Assembly (NCBI GenBank): GCA_031180805.1
Contig: JAPSLL010000009.1
Span: 23,004 to 78,435 of the forward strand
Direction: 5' to 3'
Length of the DNA: 55,432 nt
Source: Bacillus sp. (in: firmicutes)
GTDB lineage: Bacteria; Bacillota; Bacilli; Bacillales; Bacillaceae
Part shown: positions 7,408 through 17,016 of the stretch, in pieces
Layout: each line of letters starts with the position of its first letter
Numbering within the stretch: position 1 is the stretch's first letter
Position numbers and translations under genes: made by a program
The notes under the pieces: model-generated
The model's input: only the letters and a program-made list of their open reading frames with translations
The model's database searches: none
What the model was told of the DNA's origin: nothing

Positions 7408-8478
7408 TTAATCTTCCGCAGCTTGAAGACGGCTTGATTGATCCTCGACAATTAATGCATCAATCACTTCATCAAGCTTACCTTCTAAAATTTGGTCTAA
7501 CTTTTGAATCGTTAAACCAATACGATGGTCCGTTACACGGTTTTGCGGGAAGTTATACGTTCTAATCCGTTCAGAGCGATCACCAGTACCAACCGCTAGC
7601 TTACGGTTTTGGTCATACTCTGCTTGTGCTTCTTGTTGGAATTTATCATAAACACGGGCACGAAGAACCTTCATAGCCTTCTCTTTATTTTTAATTTGTG
7701 ATTTTTCGTCCTGACAGGATACAACTGTCCCTGTTGGAATATGTGTTAAACGGACAGCAGACATTGTCGTATTAACACTTTGTCCACCTGGTCCACTTGA
7801 TGCAAACGTATCAACACGAATATCCTTCTCGTGAATCTCAACCTCTACCTCTTCTGCCTCAGGGAGAACTGCAACTGTAGCGGTTGATGTATGAATACGT
7901 CCGCCTGATTCTGTTTCAGGAACACGTTGAACTCGGTGAGCACCATTTTCAAATTTTAATTTTGAATAGGCTCCCTTTCCATTAATCATAAAGATAATTT
8001 CCTTATATCCGCCCGTACCTGTCGCATTTACTTCCATTACATCAATTTTCCAGCCCTGTGTTTCAGCATAACGGGTATACATACGATATAAGTTTGCGGC
8101 AAATAATGCAGCCTCTTCACCACCAGCTGCACCACGAATTTCCATAATAACGTTTTTATCGTCATTCGGATCCTTTGGAACTAGAAGTAGTTTTAAACGA
8201 TTTGTTAGTTCCTCTTCCCGTTCTTCTAGTTCAGAAAGCTCTTCCTTTGCCATTTCTCGCATTTCAGCATCGAGCTTCTCCTCAAGCATTGATTTCGTGT
8301 CAGCAATCTGCTCACGAACCTCTTTATATTCACGATAAGCCTCTACTGTTTCTTGTAAATCTGATTGTTCTTTAGAATATTCACGTAGCTTTTTTGAATC
8401 ATTGATAATATCCGGATCCATTAAAAGTTGATTTAGTTTTTCATAACGGTCTTCAACCGATTGTAAACGATCTAACAT
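7408..8478 (-). CDS. prfA: Peptide chain release factor 1
   Basis: Recognises UAA and UAG stop codons and triggers peptide release. 356 residues. The RF1-type tripeptide codon reader PxT is PET at 187-189 inside [10 protein letters not shown], and the catalytic GGQ is at 231-233 ([12 protein letters not shown]), the target of PrmC next door. The PxT motif rather than SPF separates it from RF2. A near-consensus sigma-A promoter precedes it. Confidence 0.97.
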   Translation of the reverse strand: MLDRLQSVEDRYEKLNQLLMDPDIINDSKKLREYSKEQSDLQETVEAYREYKEVREQIADTKSMLEEKLDAEMREMAKEELSELEEREEELTNRLKLLLVPKDPNDDKNVIMEIRGAAGGEEAALFAANLYRMYTRYAETQGWKIDVMEVNATGTGGYKEIIFMINGKGAYSKLKFENGAHRVQRVPETESGGRIHTSTATVAVLPEAEEVEVEIHEKDIRVDTFASSGPGGQSVNTTMSAVRLTHIPTGTVVSCQDEKSQIKNKEKAMKVLRARVYDKFQQEAQAEYDQNRKLAVGTGDRSERIRTYNFPQNRVTDHRIGLTIQKLDQILEGKLDEVIDALIVEDQSSRLQAAED

Positions 8479-8513
8479 ACATGTTCACCTCAATTTTCAT
8501 GCATAACGTTTTA

Positions 8514-8542
8514 ATTATAGTATAGGTCAGATAAAGCGTCAA
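8514..8542 (-). promoter_or_regulatory. Sigma-A promoter of prfA-prmC
   Basis: TTGACG (8542-8537), 17-bp spacer, TATAAT (8519-8514) on the minus strand, about 36 nt before the prfA start. Confidence 0.75.
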
Positions 8543-8632
8543 AAGCAAATTGACATCCATATACAGTCAGAGGTAAATTTTGATGGTAAACTATGGGTAT
8601 ACGAATGCACTTATAGGAAAAGAGGTAGAAAG

Positions 8633-9019
8633 ATGAATCTAAACAAAATCCATCATATTGCGATTATTTGCTCAAACTATGAGATATCTAAAGCGTTTTA
8701 TACAGAAATACTTGGGCTTCGTGTCCTTAATGAGGCTTACCGTGAAGAGCGACATTCCTATAAATTAGATTTAATGGTGAATGATGTTTATCAAATCGAA
8801 TTATTTTCATTTCCAAATCCACCTAAGCGACCTACACAGCCTGAAGCTGTTGGATTACGGCATCTTGCCTTTGAGGTTTCAGCAATTGAAGAGGCTGTTA
8901 AAGAGCTTGCAAGTAAAGGTGTTGAAGTAGAACCGATTCGAATTGACCCACTTACAGATAAGAAATTCACCTTTTTCCAGGATCCTGATGGACTTCCTAT
9001 CGAGCTATATGAAGCTTAA
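8633..9019 (+). CDS. VOC-superfamily protein, YwkD-like
   Basis: 128-residue vicinal-oxygen-chelate (glyoxalase/dioxygenase fold) protein made of two beta-alpha-beta-beta-beta halves. Metal-site residues fit the fold: H8/H9 near the N-terminus (IHHIAI), E56 region (YQIELFSFP), H75 (GLRHLAFEV) and E126 (GLPIELYE). Sequence resembles the SMU1112c/YaeR group, whose substrate is unknown. B. subtilis has ywkD beside racA, as here. Divergent from prfA. Confidence 0.82.
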   Translation: MNLNKIHHIAIICSNYEISKAFYTEILGLRVLNEAYREERHSYKLDLMVNDVYQIELFSFPNPPKRPTQPEAVGLRHLAFEVSAIEEAVKELASKGVEVEPIRIDPLTDKKFTFFQDPDGLPIELYEA

Positions 9020-9230
9020 GCAATCATCGACAGGCTCTATTCATATTATGTAAAACTTCCACTTTCTTTGCCGAATATAAACTTGTTTTGTCTAACGTGA
9101 AGGGAACTAGCGAAAAGAATAGAAAAGGTACATATACAGGTTGCTAATTCTGGGGCGAAGGAATAGTCAATGGGATTCGAAGGAGGAATTCTTTTCCTTC
9201 ATAACTACTCAATTTCAGGGAGGAATACGG

Positions 9231-9755
9231 ATGAATACAGCTACAGTCGTAAAAGAGCTCGGGGTTTCAAGACGGACATTAATGAGATGGGTAAATCAGT
9301 TGGACATGCAATTAGAAAAAAATGAGCTTGGCCATTATCAATTTACAGAAGAGGATGTCGAGCGTTTAAAGCAGGTTCAACAGCAGACGGCTTCAACAGA
9401 AAATCAGCCATCTACTCAAAAACCTAGCAAAATCGAACAACGAACAGGTACTGCCAAAATTACTCCAACTTATGACTCTTCCAAAATGAAAGGATTAAAT
9501 GACCGGATCGATGAGCTAGAGAGAAAAATAAGAAGTAAAGCAGATGATGTTGTATCATACCAAGTTCTTCAGCATCGTAAAGAGATGGAGGAATTACTAG
9601 CAAAAATCTCATCCTTAGAAGAGAAGGTTGCTGAGCTTGAACAAAACCAACAAAAACGTGAGCATGTAAAAGATAATGTTTTAGTTTTCGACCAATCTCC
9701 TGCACCTAAAAAGACGAAGCGTAAAAACTTGATCAGCTCGATTTTTAGTTTTTAA
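9231..9755 (+). CDS. racA: Chromosome-anchoring protein RacA
   Basis: Sporulation DNA-binding protein that bunches origin-proximal DNA and ties it to DivIVA at the cell pole during axial filament formation. I take ATG 9231, 7 nt after a GGGAGG site, giving 174 residues; a longer open frame from 9141 adds 30 residues with no ribosome binding site or homology. It has an N-terminal MerR-like helix-turn-helix (VVKELGVSRRTLMRWVNQLDM...NELGHYQFTEEDV, 4-44), a low-complexity linker, a coiled coil (about 80-145) and a basic C-terminal tail (KKTKRKNLISSIFSF). Origin-proximal location and the racA/ywkD pairing agree with B. subtilis. Confidence 0.92.
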   Translation: MNTATVVKELGVSRRTLMRWVNQLDMQLEKNELGHYQFTEEDVERLKQVQQQTASTENQPSTQKPSKIEQRTGTAKITPTYDSSKMKGLNDRIDELERKIRSKADDVVSYQVLQHRKEMEELLAKISSLEEKVAELEQNQQKREHVKDNVLVFDQSPAPKKTKRKNLISSIFSF

Positions 9756-9849
9756 TAGGATAAGCCATCCTGTTCTTTATCTTCATTTGTTCTCTCAAAA
9801 TCTCACAGTAAGCCAGACATTAAGATGTTGACTAAATATTGCATATAGA

Positions 9850-9889
9850 AAAAGGCTGTCTTCTAAGAGGTTCTTAGAAACAGCCTTTT
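9850..9889. terminator. Bidirectional terminator, racA / surface protein
   Basis: Arms AAAAGGCTGT..TCTAAGA and TCTTAGA.ACAGCCTTTT with a 3-nt loop. T-rich on both sides, between convergent genes. Confidence 0.8.
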
Positions 9890-9896
9890 GTTTTGA

Positions 9897-12800
9897 TTAA
9901 ATACTTTTTTCTCTTTTACGGATGATCATAAATGCTACACCAGCCGCAAAAATGATTATACCAATAAGCAAGAAAGTAAAGTTGCTTGTTGCCGTATTAG
10001 GTAAAATATTTAAACCATTTTGACCCTGCCCAATAGATGGACGCTCCTTCTCACCTGAGTTACCTTTAGGTGTCTTATCATCGTTGCCTCGGGTGTCTCC
10101 ATCTTTGTCTGGAGTGTTTCCACCGTTATTTGGATTTTCCACTCCATTGCCTGGCGGGTTATCCCCATTGCCTGGCTTCTCTTCATCTTTTCCTGGTGGA
10201 TTCTCCCCATTGCCTGGCTTCTCTTCACCATTTCCTGGTGGATTCTCTCCATTGCCCGGCTTTTCTTCACCATTTCCTGGTGGGTTCTCTCCATTGCCTG
10301 GCTTTTCTTCACCATTTCCTGGTGGGTTCTCTCCATTACCTGGCTTTTCTTCACCATTTCCTGGTGGATTCTCTCCATTGCCCGGCTTCTCTTCACCATC
10401 ACCTGGATTTGGTTGTTCATTTTTACCCTTTGTAAATGACCATATCGGTGATTCAGATGTGCCCGTATAGTCATCCTCTGCTATCACATACCAGGAATAG
10501 GTTTGTTTCTCAGTAAGTCCTTCCCATGTGACTTCAGCGGTTGAACCACTTGCAACATTTTCTTGTTTACCAATTACCTCATCTGTTTTTACATTGACAG
10601 TAAAATAATCAGTTGCTACTTGCTTTTTATCTACTTGTAAATCAAGGTTGATAATCATTTCATCTTTTCCAGGGAATTCTGCAGGATCATAGAAATTATA
10701 GTCATCTAAGTATGGTGAATATGTGTTGACGATAATTCGATTATTATCCTGGTCAAAATGTAATAGTTTCATATAGCCTTGACCGCCTTCAGGACCACCT
10801 TGGTAGTCGCCAAGCATTTGATAGACTTCACGGTCCGCTACGCCGTCACCATTATCATCAATTTCACTTACTAAAGTTTCAGAATCATGGTAGTGACCAC
10901 TAAGAACTGCGATTACGTTAGGATTTTTTTCTACAACTTCCTTATAAATCGTTTCACCAATTGGGCTTCTGTTCCCTGAAACTAGTAAATATTCATGGAA
11001 GTTTAAAATCGCCTTTCTGTCAGGGTATTCACTTAATACCTGATTCATCCATTGTAAATCCTCAGCTTCAACTCCCCAGCCCATGTAGACCATGATAAAG
11101 TCATTGCCATTTGCTGAGATGAGATCATAATGGCCTCGATTGTTTTTATATGAATCACCATAGTAGTCTTTTTCTGCAAATCTGTCTTCACCAAACCATT
11201 TATAGTATTCCGTATAATCATTTGATAATTGATCAACATCATGGTTACCAGCTAGAACGCCGTACGGAATATTATTATCATCAAGCACCTTCATATATTG
11301 GTCAGCATATTGCCATTGTTCTGGCTTATCAGATTCATCAACTAAATCTCCTGTGTGGAAGACATATTTGATTTTCATTTCTTCTTGCTTTTCGGCAATC
11401 CAATTTGTTTGCTTTTCAAAGATATATGGGTAGGATTCTGAATAATATTGTGTATCAGACATCCATACGAATGTGTAATCATACTCATCTGGACTGCTTG
11501 GAATTTCATCTTGAACGAGTACATTTATTTTTGAATCCTTTACATATTCATTTACCGTAACATTGCCCTTTAGTTCGAAATCTGCCTTACCAGCGATGTT
11601 ATACGTAATTAAATCCCATTTATTCGTTTGATGGTTCCATGCATACATTGAAACCTTTCTACCCTCTAGGGAATGACCAATCCATGAGAGTTCAATCTTA
11701 TCATTTTCATCAACTGACTCATCTACAGTTACATCAAAGCGATGGTATGGGAACTGTGTATCAGAATTTGTCGTTAAATATTCCCCATCCTTTTCCGCAA
11801 CTAACGAAATATCGTCTGATGTAAAGCCTTCCTCTCCATCTGGTACCATAACAGATGGTGGCTCAATATCATTGGCATTTTTGAAGGCTTTTACATGATT
11901 CGTATCAGCAACGTCATATTGATATCCTTTATAGAACGTTACATCTAACTCATCATTTGTTGGGTCTGTTACTTTTACCTTTAATTTCGCATTACCTTCT
12001 ACTGGTGTCGTTAGGCTATCTGCTGGTGAGATAAGCTCTGGTAGACTAGGATTTTCATTGTTTACAGAGAATTTGACAACTTCCTCTGTTACATTACCAA
12101 CTTTATCCTCTGCAACAACTGTTAACGTATGCTCCCCTGGCGTTAACTGAGATGATGCTGTTTCGTACGGAACAGTAATTTGCTCGTTATCAAGCAGCAC
12201 TTGAACAGTGTTCACGCCAGCAATTTCATCTGTAACATCTGTATCGATTGTGAATACACCTTTGTATTCCTTGCCTTCTTCAACAGTTGTCTTCACCTGT
12301 GGTGCTGTATTATCAACGAAGATTGTTGATGTAACTTCATTGTCACGATCTTGAGCTTTTACGATATGCTTTCCATCAGCAACCTTTGTCGTATCCCATG
12401 CATATGTTTTTGCATGTGTATGCTCCTCTGAAATCGTAAAGGTGAAATCCTCAAATGGGCGATATGTACCATCATCCCCCATATCATAAACCTTAGTTGG
12501 ATCACTCTTAGCAGGATCCCTTAGAACCGTACCATCCGCTAGAATTAAACGGACATTTCTTATCGTATAATCATCACGATTTTCTTCACTTTCCTCTAAC
12601 TGGAATGGTGAAGCTTTATTTCCAGCACGAACAGTTAAAGTGTTTTCACCTAGTTGTAAACGGTCAGCATCCACAGGAATCGTAAAGGTTTTCCAATGTG
12701 ATAGCCAATCCTTATCCATTAGATATAGAACATCCTCACCCATTGTTACAGCATTTTTAAAGTACGTATTTAAACCGTTCACTTCTAGTGCAAAATAAGC

Positions 12801-15800
12801 TTGCGTTTCTAATGACTTATAAGCACCCGCTTGTACTTCTGCTTCATCAATAAATAGCTTTACATCATCAGGAGTTTCTTCCTTTGACGTTCCTTTGATG
12901 ATTTTTGTACCAGATAATATATCATTGTCTTTTACATTCAATCGAATATCTGAATCATCATTATTGCTCTTAATGTCGATTTTATAAGTATCACTTTTTG
13001 TTTCATTTACCCCATCTGATACGACAAAATAATACTCAACAGATAGTTTAGCAATTAAATCAGAGGCGTAAATCATATTTTTATACAGTTGTGTTTCAGA
13101 ATCTAAGCTTAGTAATGTTTGAGTAAACTGTTCTTGGTCATTTGTTCGGTAATATAAAGTTACAGATTTAACACCAACATTATCATTTGCCTCAGCTGCA
13201 ATCTCAATATCTTCAGTTTCCTCAACTTCGGTTACTTTTGTTTTATTGACTACAGTTGGTGCTACTGAATCATCCTCAATATGAATTGGTTGTTTTGGAA
13301 CTTGGAACGATTCTACCGCACCTGGTGTTGCTGCTTCCGTTCCTGCGCTCACTTTTATAGATTGAGTCGAGCCATCTTCAGGATATTTATAGACTATCCC
13401 TTTATTTGGAACAGTATCATCAACGTTTACTACATCATTGTAATAGGAAACAGATATTTCCTCCTTCGTATTTGTAGCAACAACTAGACCTCTTGTACTG
13501 CCGTTAGCCATTCCGTCGCTATAAATTCGAACGATATCTTCATTTTCAACTAAATTCGTGCCATAGTTTGCGTTAAAATCAGCAACAGTTTGTTCTGTGT
13601 TTTGTGAGTTTATAATCCAAAAAACAAGCGTGTCTTGTGCCGGAATGACAACATCATCTGGAATTGAAGGCCACACAACATCACTTGCCGGATCTGTTCC
13701 ATAACGATATTGAATCTTGTAATCTTTAAAGCTTATATCCTTATCAGTGTTATTATAGATTTCAATAAATTCATAGCCATCTGCTGACCCGACATTTTCT
13801 GAATCTGGAACTACTTCTGTTACTAGGAATTTCGGAATTTTAGTATAATCTACTTCCTCTTTTTTCACTTCGACTACATATTCATCTGTTTTTGCAGAAT
13901 TTGTTCCGTCAGAAGCTTCGATATAGTAGGTAATTGATTCATCTACTTTTGTTCCCGGGATAACAGCTGAATAGCTTCCTGTATCCGTACTTACACTCAT
14001 TGAAAGAGCTGTAAATGAGTCATCACTTGCCTTTTTATAATGCAATGTAACAAACGGTACTGCCTTATCATCTGTTACAGCTGCTTCAACTACTATCGGA
14101 GCGTACGCCTCACCTGTTTTAATTGGTGTATGAGTAATAACAGGTGCTTCTACGTCTTTAGGTTGTTCATCAATTTCAATCGGCTTTGTCGGTACTTGTA
14201 CGGAATCAATTACACCTGGTGTTGGTGGCGAAAGGACTCGGTATTTAACCATTTCTGTCCCTTCTGTTGAAAATAAATAATGAATATCTGCTCCAGTATT
14301 ATCATTTTCATTACCTAAATAAGCTGCAGAGACTAGCTCTGTTCCATTGTTATCTTTAATAACGATTGCGCGGTTTCCACCGTTCGCGAAGCCTGGAAAA
14401 GCTGTATCTGTAAATTCCATTACTTGTTCAGCTGAAAGGTTTGTACCAAAGTTTTCATTAAATTGCTGTAACGTGCGATTCCCGTTATTAAACCAAAATA
14501 CAAGGGTTTCTTGTGGCTCAATCGTAGTCGCAGGCACTTGGAAGGCAACCTCTCTACCAGTATCCGTATATTTGTATACAAATGAATAATTTGTTAATGC
14601 TAATGGCTGATTTGTATTATTATAGAGTTCAAAAAATTCATAGTAGTCTGTTCCTCCACCGGCAGAGTTCGGTGAAAGCTCAGTAATTAATAATGGTTGA
14701 TTACTATATGTTTCCTGTGGTGTTTCGATTTTGACAATGTACTCATCCGTTTTAGAGACATTCGTACCATCTGATGCTTCAATAAAGTACACAACATTTC
14801 CTTTGACTTCTGTTCCTGGTATTTCAACAGTAAAGGTTGACTCATTTTCAGTGCTTTTAGTCATTGGAATTTGTATAAACTCATTTTCACCCTCACCCTT
14901 AATATGAAGGGTTACATTATGAACGAATTGATTATCAGTTACGTTAGCCTCAATCTTTAACGGTTGTAACGCCTTACCTTCTGCTATAGCGTTATGTGAA
15001 ATAACTGGTGACTCTGTATCAGCAGGTATTTCAGGTAGCTCGACAGTCTTTGCCGGCACTTGAGTGTTTTCAATTGTCCCTGGACTTGGAGCTGCTAAAA
15101 CTTGAAGCTTTTCCATTTCCGTTTTAGCTGGAGCATATTTATATTGAACGACAAGCCCGGTATTATCTGTTTCATTAGGTAAATAGGTTGCAGCTGTTAT
15201 CTCATTTCCATCCTTATCTTTAATAACTGCTGCGCGGTTTCCACCGTTGGCAAACCCCGGGAATACATCTTTGTATTCGACAACCTGCTCGCTTGTTAAT
15301 TGTGTTCCAAAATGATTGTTAAAGTCCTCTAGTGAAAGTCCCGCATTATTAAACCAAAATACAAGTGTTTCCTGTGGGTCAATTGTTGTTGCAGGTACTT
15401 GGAATACCTTTTCTTCACCAGAATCTGTATAACGGTATATAAATGTATAATTTGCTAGAGATAAGGGCTGATTTGTATTATTGTACACTTCAAAGTACTC
15501 AAAGTTATCAGTGCCTTTACTATTTGGGGAAATTTCTGTTATTAAGAGATGAGCATTTTTGTTAAAGTCTTCAGCTTCTTCATTTATAACCACTTCTTGC
15601 TGTACTTCATTACTTGAGGATTCTGTTGTTTCTTGAGTAGATGAGTCATTTTTCGGATCTTGTTCAGCCGATTGTTGGTCTTCTTGAGTTGAATCTACCG
15701 GCTGCTCAGGTTCTACTACTTCTTGCATTGGCTGCTCTATTACTTCTGCCGGTTGTTCTTCTTGTGTTGGTTGCTCAACCTCTTGTGATGGCTGTTCTGC

Positions 15801-16055
15801 TTGTTGTTCATTTGGGTCACCCGCTGCTGGTTGTGTACCAACAGCTTCTTCCTCCACATTTCCCTCTTGCACTGTATTAGCGCTTTCAGTTTGTCCGCTC
15901 ATTGTTGTTGAAGGAGTTGTTGCTTCTCCACTAATTTCCTCTGCATAAATTATCTTTGTAGGAATAAATGATAAAAAGTTCGAAAGGATAATTGTTACCA
16001 TACAAACTAGGATAAACAATCTTTTACTCTGACGTCTTACTCCATGTTTAAACAT
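9897..16055 (-). CDS. Giant wall-anchored metallophosphoesterase with lamin-tail domains
   Basis: 2052-residue secreted surface protein. Order: signal peptide (about 1-38), Glu/Gln/Pro-rich segment (45-165), three lamin-tail-like domains starting near 169, 455 and 740 (each (L/V)(I/V)TE(I/L/V)xP(N/D)S...F(E/F/I)(V/L/I)YNNT), each followed by an Ig-like module, a region of unassigned beta domains (about 1020-1515), a calcineurin-like phosphoesterase (about 1520-1760) with SDTQ, HTGDLVDE, AGNHDV, NFHEYL and SGHYHDSE metal ligands, Gly/Pro/Asn/Glu-rich 14-residue repeats (about 1885-1973), and an LPNTA sorting signal (2018-2022) with membrane helix and basic tail. B. subtilis YvnB has related modules. 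LPNTA is the motif read by class D-type sortases (e.g. B. anthracis SrtC). Strong AAGGAGGT site; upstream PhoP-box array. Substrate unknown. Confidence 0.9.
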   Translation of the reverse strand: MFKHGVRRQSKRLFILVCMVTIILSNFLSFIPTKIIYAEEISGEATTPSTTMSGQTESANTVQEGNVEEEAVGTQPAAGDPNEQQAEQPSQEVEQPTQEEQPAEVIEQPMQEVVEPEQPVDSTQEDQQSAEQDPKNDSSTQETTESSSNEVQQEVVINEEAEDFNKNAHLLITEISPNSKGTDNFEYFEVYNNTNQPLSLANYTFIYRYTDSGEEKVFQVPATTIDPQETLVFWFNNAGLSLEDFNNHFGTQLTSEQVVEYKDVFPGFANGGNRAAVIKDKDGNEITAATYLPNETDNTGLVVQYKYAPAKTEMEKLQVLAAPSPGTIENTQVPAKTVELPEIPADTESPVISHNAIAEGKALQPLKIEANVTDNQFVHNVTLHIKGEGENEFIQIPMTKSTENESTFTVEIPGTEVKGNVVYFIEASDGTNVSKTDEYIVKIETPQETYSNQPLLITELSPNSAGGGTDYYEFFELYNNTNQPLALTNYSFVYKYTDTGREVAFQVPATTIEPQETLVFWFNNGNRTLQQFNENFGTNLSAEQVMEFTDTAFPGFANGGNRAIVIKDNNGTELVSAAYLGNENDNTGADIHYLFSTEGTEMVKYRVLSPPTPGVIDSVQVPTKPIEIDEQPKDVEAPVITHTPIKTGEAYAPIVVEAAVTDDKAVPFVTLHYKKASDDSFTALSMSVSTDTGSYSAVIPGTKVDESITYYIEASDGTNSAKTDEYVVEVKKEEVDYTKIPKFLVTEVVPDSENVGSADGYEFIEIYNNTDKDISFKDYKIQYRYGTDPASDVVWPSIPDDVVIPAQDTLVFWIINSQNTEQTVADFNANYGTNLVENEDIVRIYSDGMANGSTRGLVVATNTKEEISVSYYNDVVNVDDTVPNKGIVYKYPEDGSTQSIKVSAGTEAATPGAVESFQVPKQPIHIEDDSVAPTVVNKTKVTEVEETEDIEIAAEANDNVGVKSVTLYYRTNDQEQFTQTLLSLDSETQLYKNMIYASDLIAKLSVEYYFVVSDGVNETKSDTYKIDIKSNNDDSDIRLNVKDNDILSGTKIIKGTSKEETPDDVKLFIDEAEVQAGAYKSLETQAYFALEVNGLNTYFKNAVTMGEDVLYLMDKDWLSHWKTFTIPVDADRLQLGENTLTVRAGNKASPFQLEESEENRDDYTIRNVRLILADGTVLRDPAKSDPTKVYDMGDDGTYRPFEDFTFTISEEHTHAKTYAWDTTKVADGKHIVKAQDRDNEVTSTIFVDNTAPQVKTTVEEGKEYKGVFTIDTDVTDEIAGVNTVQVLLDNEQITVPYETASSQLTPGEHTLTVVAEDKVGNVTEEVVKFSVNNENPSLPELISPADSLTTPVEGNAKLKVKVTDPTNDELDVTFYKGYQYDVADTNHVKAFKNANDIEPPSVMVPDGEEGFTSDDISLVAEKDGEYLTTNSDTQFPYHRFDVTVDESVDENDKIELSWIGHSLEGRKVSMYAWNHQTNKWDLITYNIAGKADFELKGNVTVNEYVKDSKINVLVQDEIPSSPDEYDYTFVWMSDTQYYSESYPYIFEKQTNWIAEKQEEMKIKYVFHTGDLVDESDKPEQWQYADQYMKVLDDNNIPYGVLAGNHDVDQLSNDYTEYYKWFGEDRFAEKDYYGDSYKNNRGHYDLISANGNDFIMVYMGWGVEAEDLQWMNQVLSEYPDRKAILNFHEYLLVSGNRSPIGETIYKEVVEKNPNVIAVLSGHYHDSETLVSEIDDNGDGVADREVYQMLGDYQGGPEGGQGYMKLLHFDQDNNRIIVNTYSPYLDDYNFYDPAEFPGKDEMIINLDLQVDKKQVATDYFTVNVKTDEVIGKQENVASGSTAEVTWEGLTEKQTYSWYVIAEDDYTGTSESPIWSFTKGKNEQPNPGDGEEKPGNGENPPGNGEEKPGNGENPPGNGEEKPGNGENPPGNGEEKPGNGENPPGNGEEKPGNGENPPGKDEEKPGNGDNPPGNGVENPNNGGNTPDKDGDTRGNDDKTPKGNSGEKERPSIGQGQNGLNILPNTATSNFTFLLIGIIIFAAGVAFMIIRKREKSI
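10135..10400 (-). repeat. 42-bp in-frame tandem repeats coding the wall-spanning linker
   Basis: About six near-identical 42-bp units encode GEEKPGNGENPPGN; the last units toward the C-terminus degenerate to DEEKPGNGDNPPGN and GVENPNNGGN. The repeats create spurious long open frames on both strands. Copy number is probably prone to slippage. Confidence 0.9.
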
Positions 16056-16077
16056 ATGTACCTCCTTAAAATTTCCT

Positions 16078-16150
16078 ATTATGTCAATACTAATCGAATT
16101 TTGTAAAAAGAATTTTAAGGGGATGTTAAGAATTTTAAAGTTTATGTAAA
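16078..16150 (-). promoter_or_regulatory. PhoP-box array and promoter of the surface phosphoesterase
   Basis: On the minus strand: TTTACA (16150), TTTAAA (16139), TTAACA (16129), TTAAAA (16118), TTTACA (16107), with start-to-start spacing of 11, 10, 11 and 11 bp. The last repeat doubles as a -35 element, 18 nt before CATAAT (16083-16078). This is the layout of Pho-regulon promoters in Bacillus. Confidence 0.68.
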
Positions 16151-16173
16151 TATATTCACAATAAAAATATAAA

Positions 16174-16215
16174 GAGCTGCCTCATAATAAAGACTTTTTT
16201 CCTATGAGACAGCCC
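16174..16215 (-). terminator. Terminator of the ugp-like operon
   Basis: Twelve-pair stem (GGGCTGTCTCAT / ATGAGGCAGCTC, with two G-U pairs) followed by TTTATATTTTTA on the minus strand, just past the HAD hydrolase stop. Confidence 0.75.
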
Positions 16216-16218
16216 TTG

Positions 16219-17016
16219 TCATATTTGCAAAGTTTCCTTAAATAATGAAAGAAGGTTTGTGACAACATAATCTGGATTTATACCTGTATCCTCAATATCC
16301 TTTAAGGTTGAGGCTCCTGTTAATACTAAACAGGTCTGGATATTCATCGATTTCCCTAGTAAAATATCTGTCTCAAGACGATCTCCAATAATTAAGCAGT
16401 TTTCTTTCGACATGTTGAGCTTTTCTAAGATATGTTCTCCATAAAATAATGAGGGTTTTCCGATAATGTCAGAAATCGGCTGATCAGAAGCAACTTCAAT
16501 TGCTCTAGCTATTGAAAAAGTATCCGCAACGAATCCTCCAGGTATAGGACAAACCTGATCTGGATTTGTTACAATTAGTTTTGCACCATTTCTAACTGCT
16601 TTCATTGCTAAATTTAATTTGTCATATGTAAATTCCCGATCTAATCCAACTAAGACGTGTGATGCATGTAATGGATTTTTCGTAAGTTTTAATTGATAAT
16701 TTTTGAACTCTTCCTCTACTGATTTTTCCCCAACGATATATATAGTTGCATTAGAAGCATACTTCATAAAGTATAGAGCTGATACATAAGGTGCTGTCAA
16801 TATCTCCTCAATATCAGTACATATTCCAAGCTCGTGAAGCCTCTGTTTACACTCTTTTCGGCTTTGAGTTGGAGAATTTGTTATAAAAAGAAGCTTCTTT
16901 TGCTCATTTCTAATTTTATTCAGTGTTTCTTTTACCCCAGGCAATAGCTCATTTCCGACGTATATCGTTCCATCTAAATCGAAACAATATGCATCAAAAT
17001 CTTCTATACGAATCAA
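16219..17016 (-). CDS. HAD-IIA family phosphatase (NagD/AraL-like)
   Basis: 265 residues. Haloacid-dehalogenase sugar- or polyol-phosphate phosphatase: motif I DLDGT (13-17, catalytic Asp 13 and 15), motif II ITNSP (about 45-49), motif III Lys in IGKPS (about 168) and motif IV GDRLETD (about 192-198), with a C2 cap typical of NagD and AraL. TTG start overlaps the TGA of the preceding gene (TTGA), an AAGGTGG site lies 8 nt upstream, so the two are translationally coupled. Last gene of the ABC operon. The likely role is dephosphorylating the imported compound or a product of it; substrate not readable. Confidence 0.82.
   Translation of the reverse strand: MIRIEDFDAYCFDLDGTIYVGNELLPGVKETLNKIRNEQKKLLFITNSPTQSRKECKQRLHELGICTDIEEILTAPYVSALYFMKYASNATIYIVGEKSVEEEFKNYQLKLTKNPLHASHVLVGLDREFTYDKLNLAMKAVRNGAKLIVTNPDQVCPIPGGFVADTFSIARAIEVASDQPISDIIGKPSLFYGEHILEKLNMSKENCLIIGDRLETDILLGKSMNIQTCLVLTGASTLKDIEDTGINPDYVVTNLLSLFKETLQI

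Noticed and set aside
9141-9230. Upstream extension of racA by 30 codons
   Set aside because: No ribosome binding site at 9141, no resemblance to RacA, and a good site precedes ATG 9231.
10135-10400. Regular repeats resembling a CRISPR array
   Set aside because: Units are contiguous, in frame and without unique spacers; no cas genes are present.
10070-10470. Long open frames on both strands overlapping the surface-protein linker
   Set aside because: They are produced by the 42-bp coding repeats read in other frames; compositions are highly skewed and no ribosome binding sites support them.
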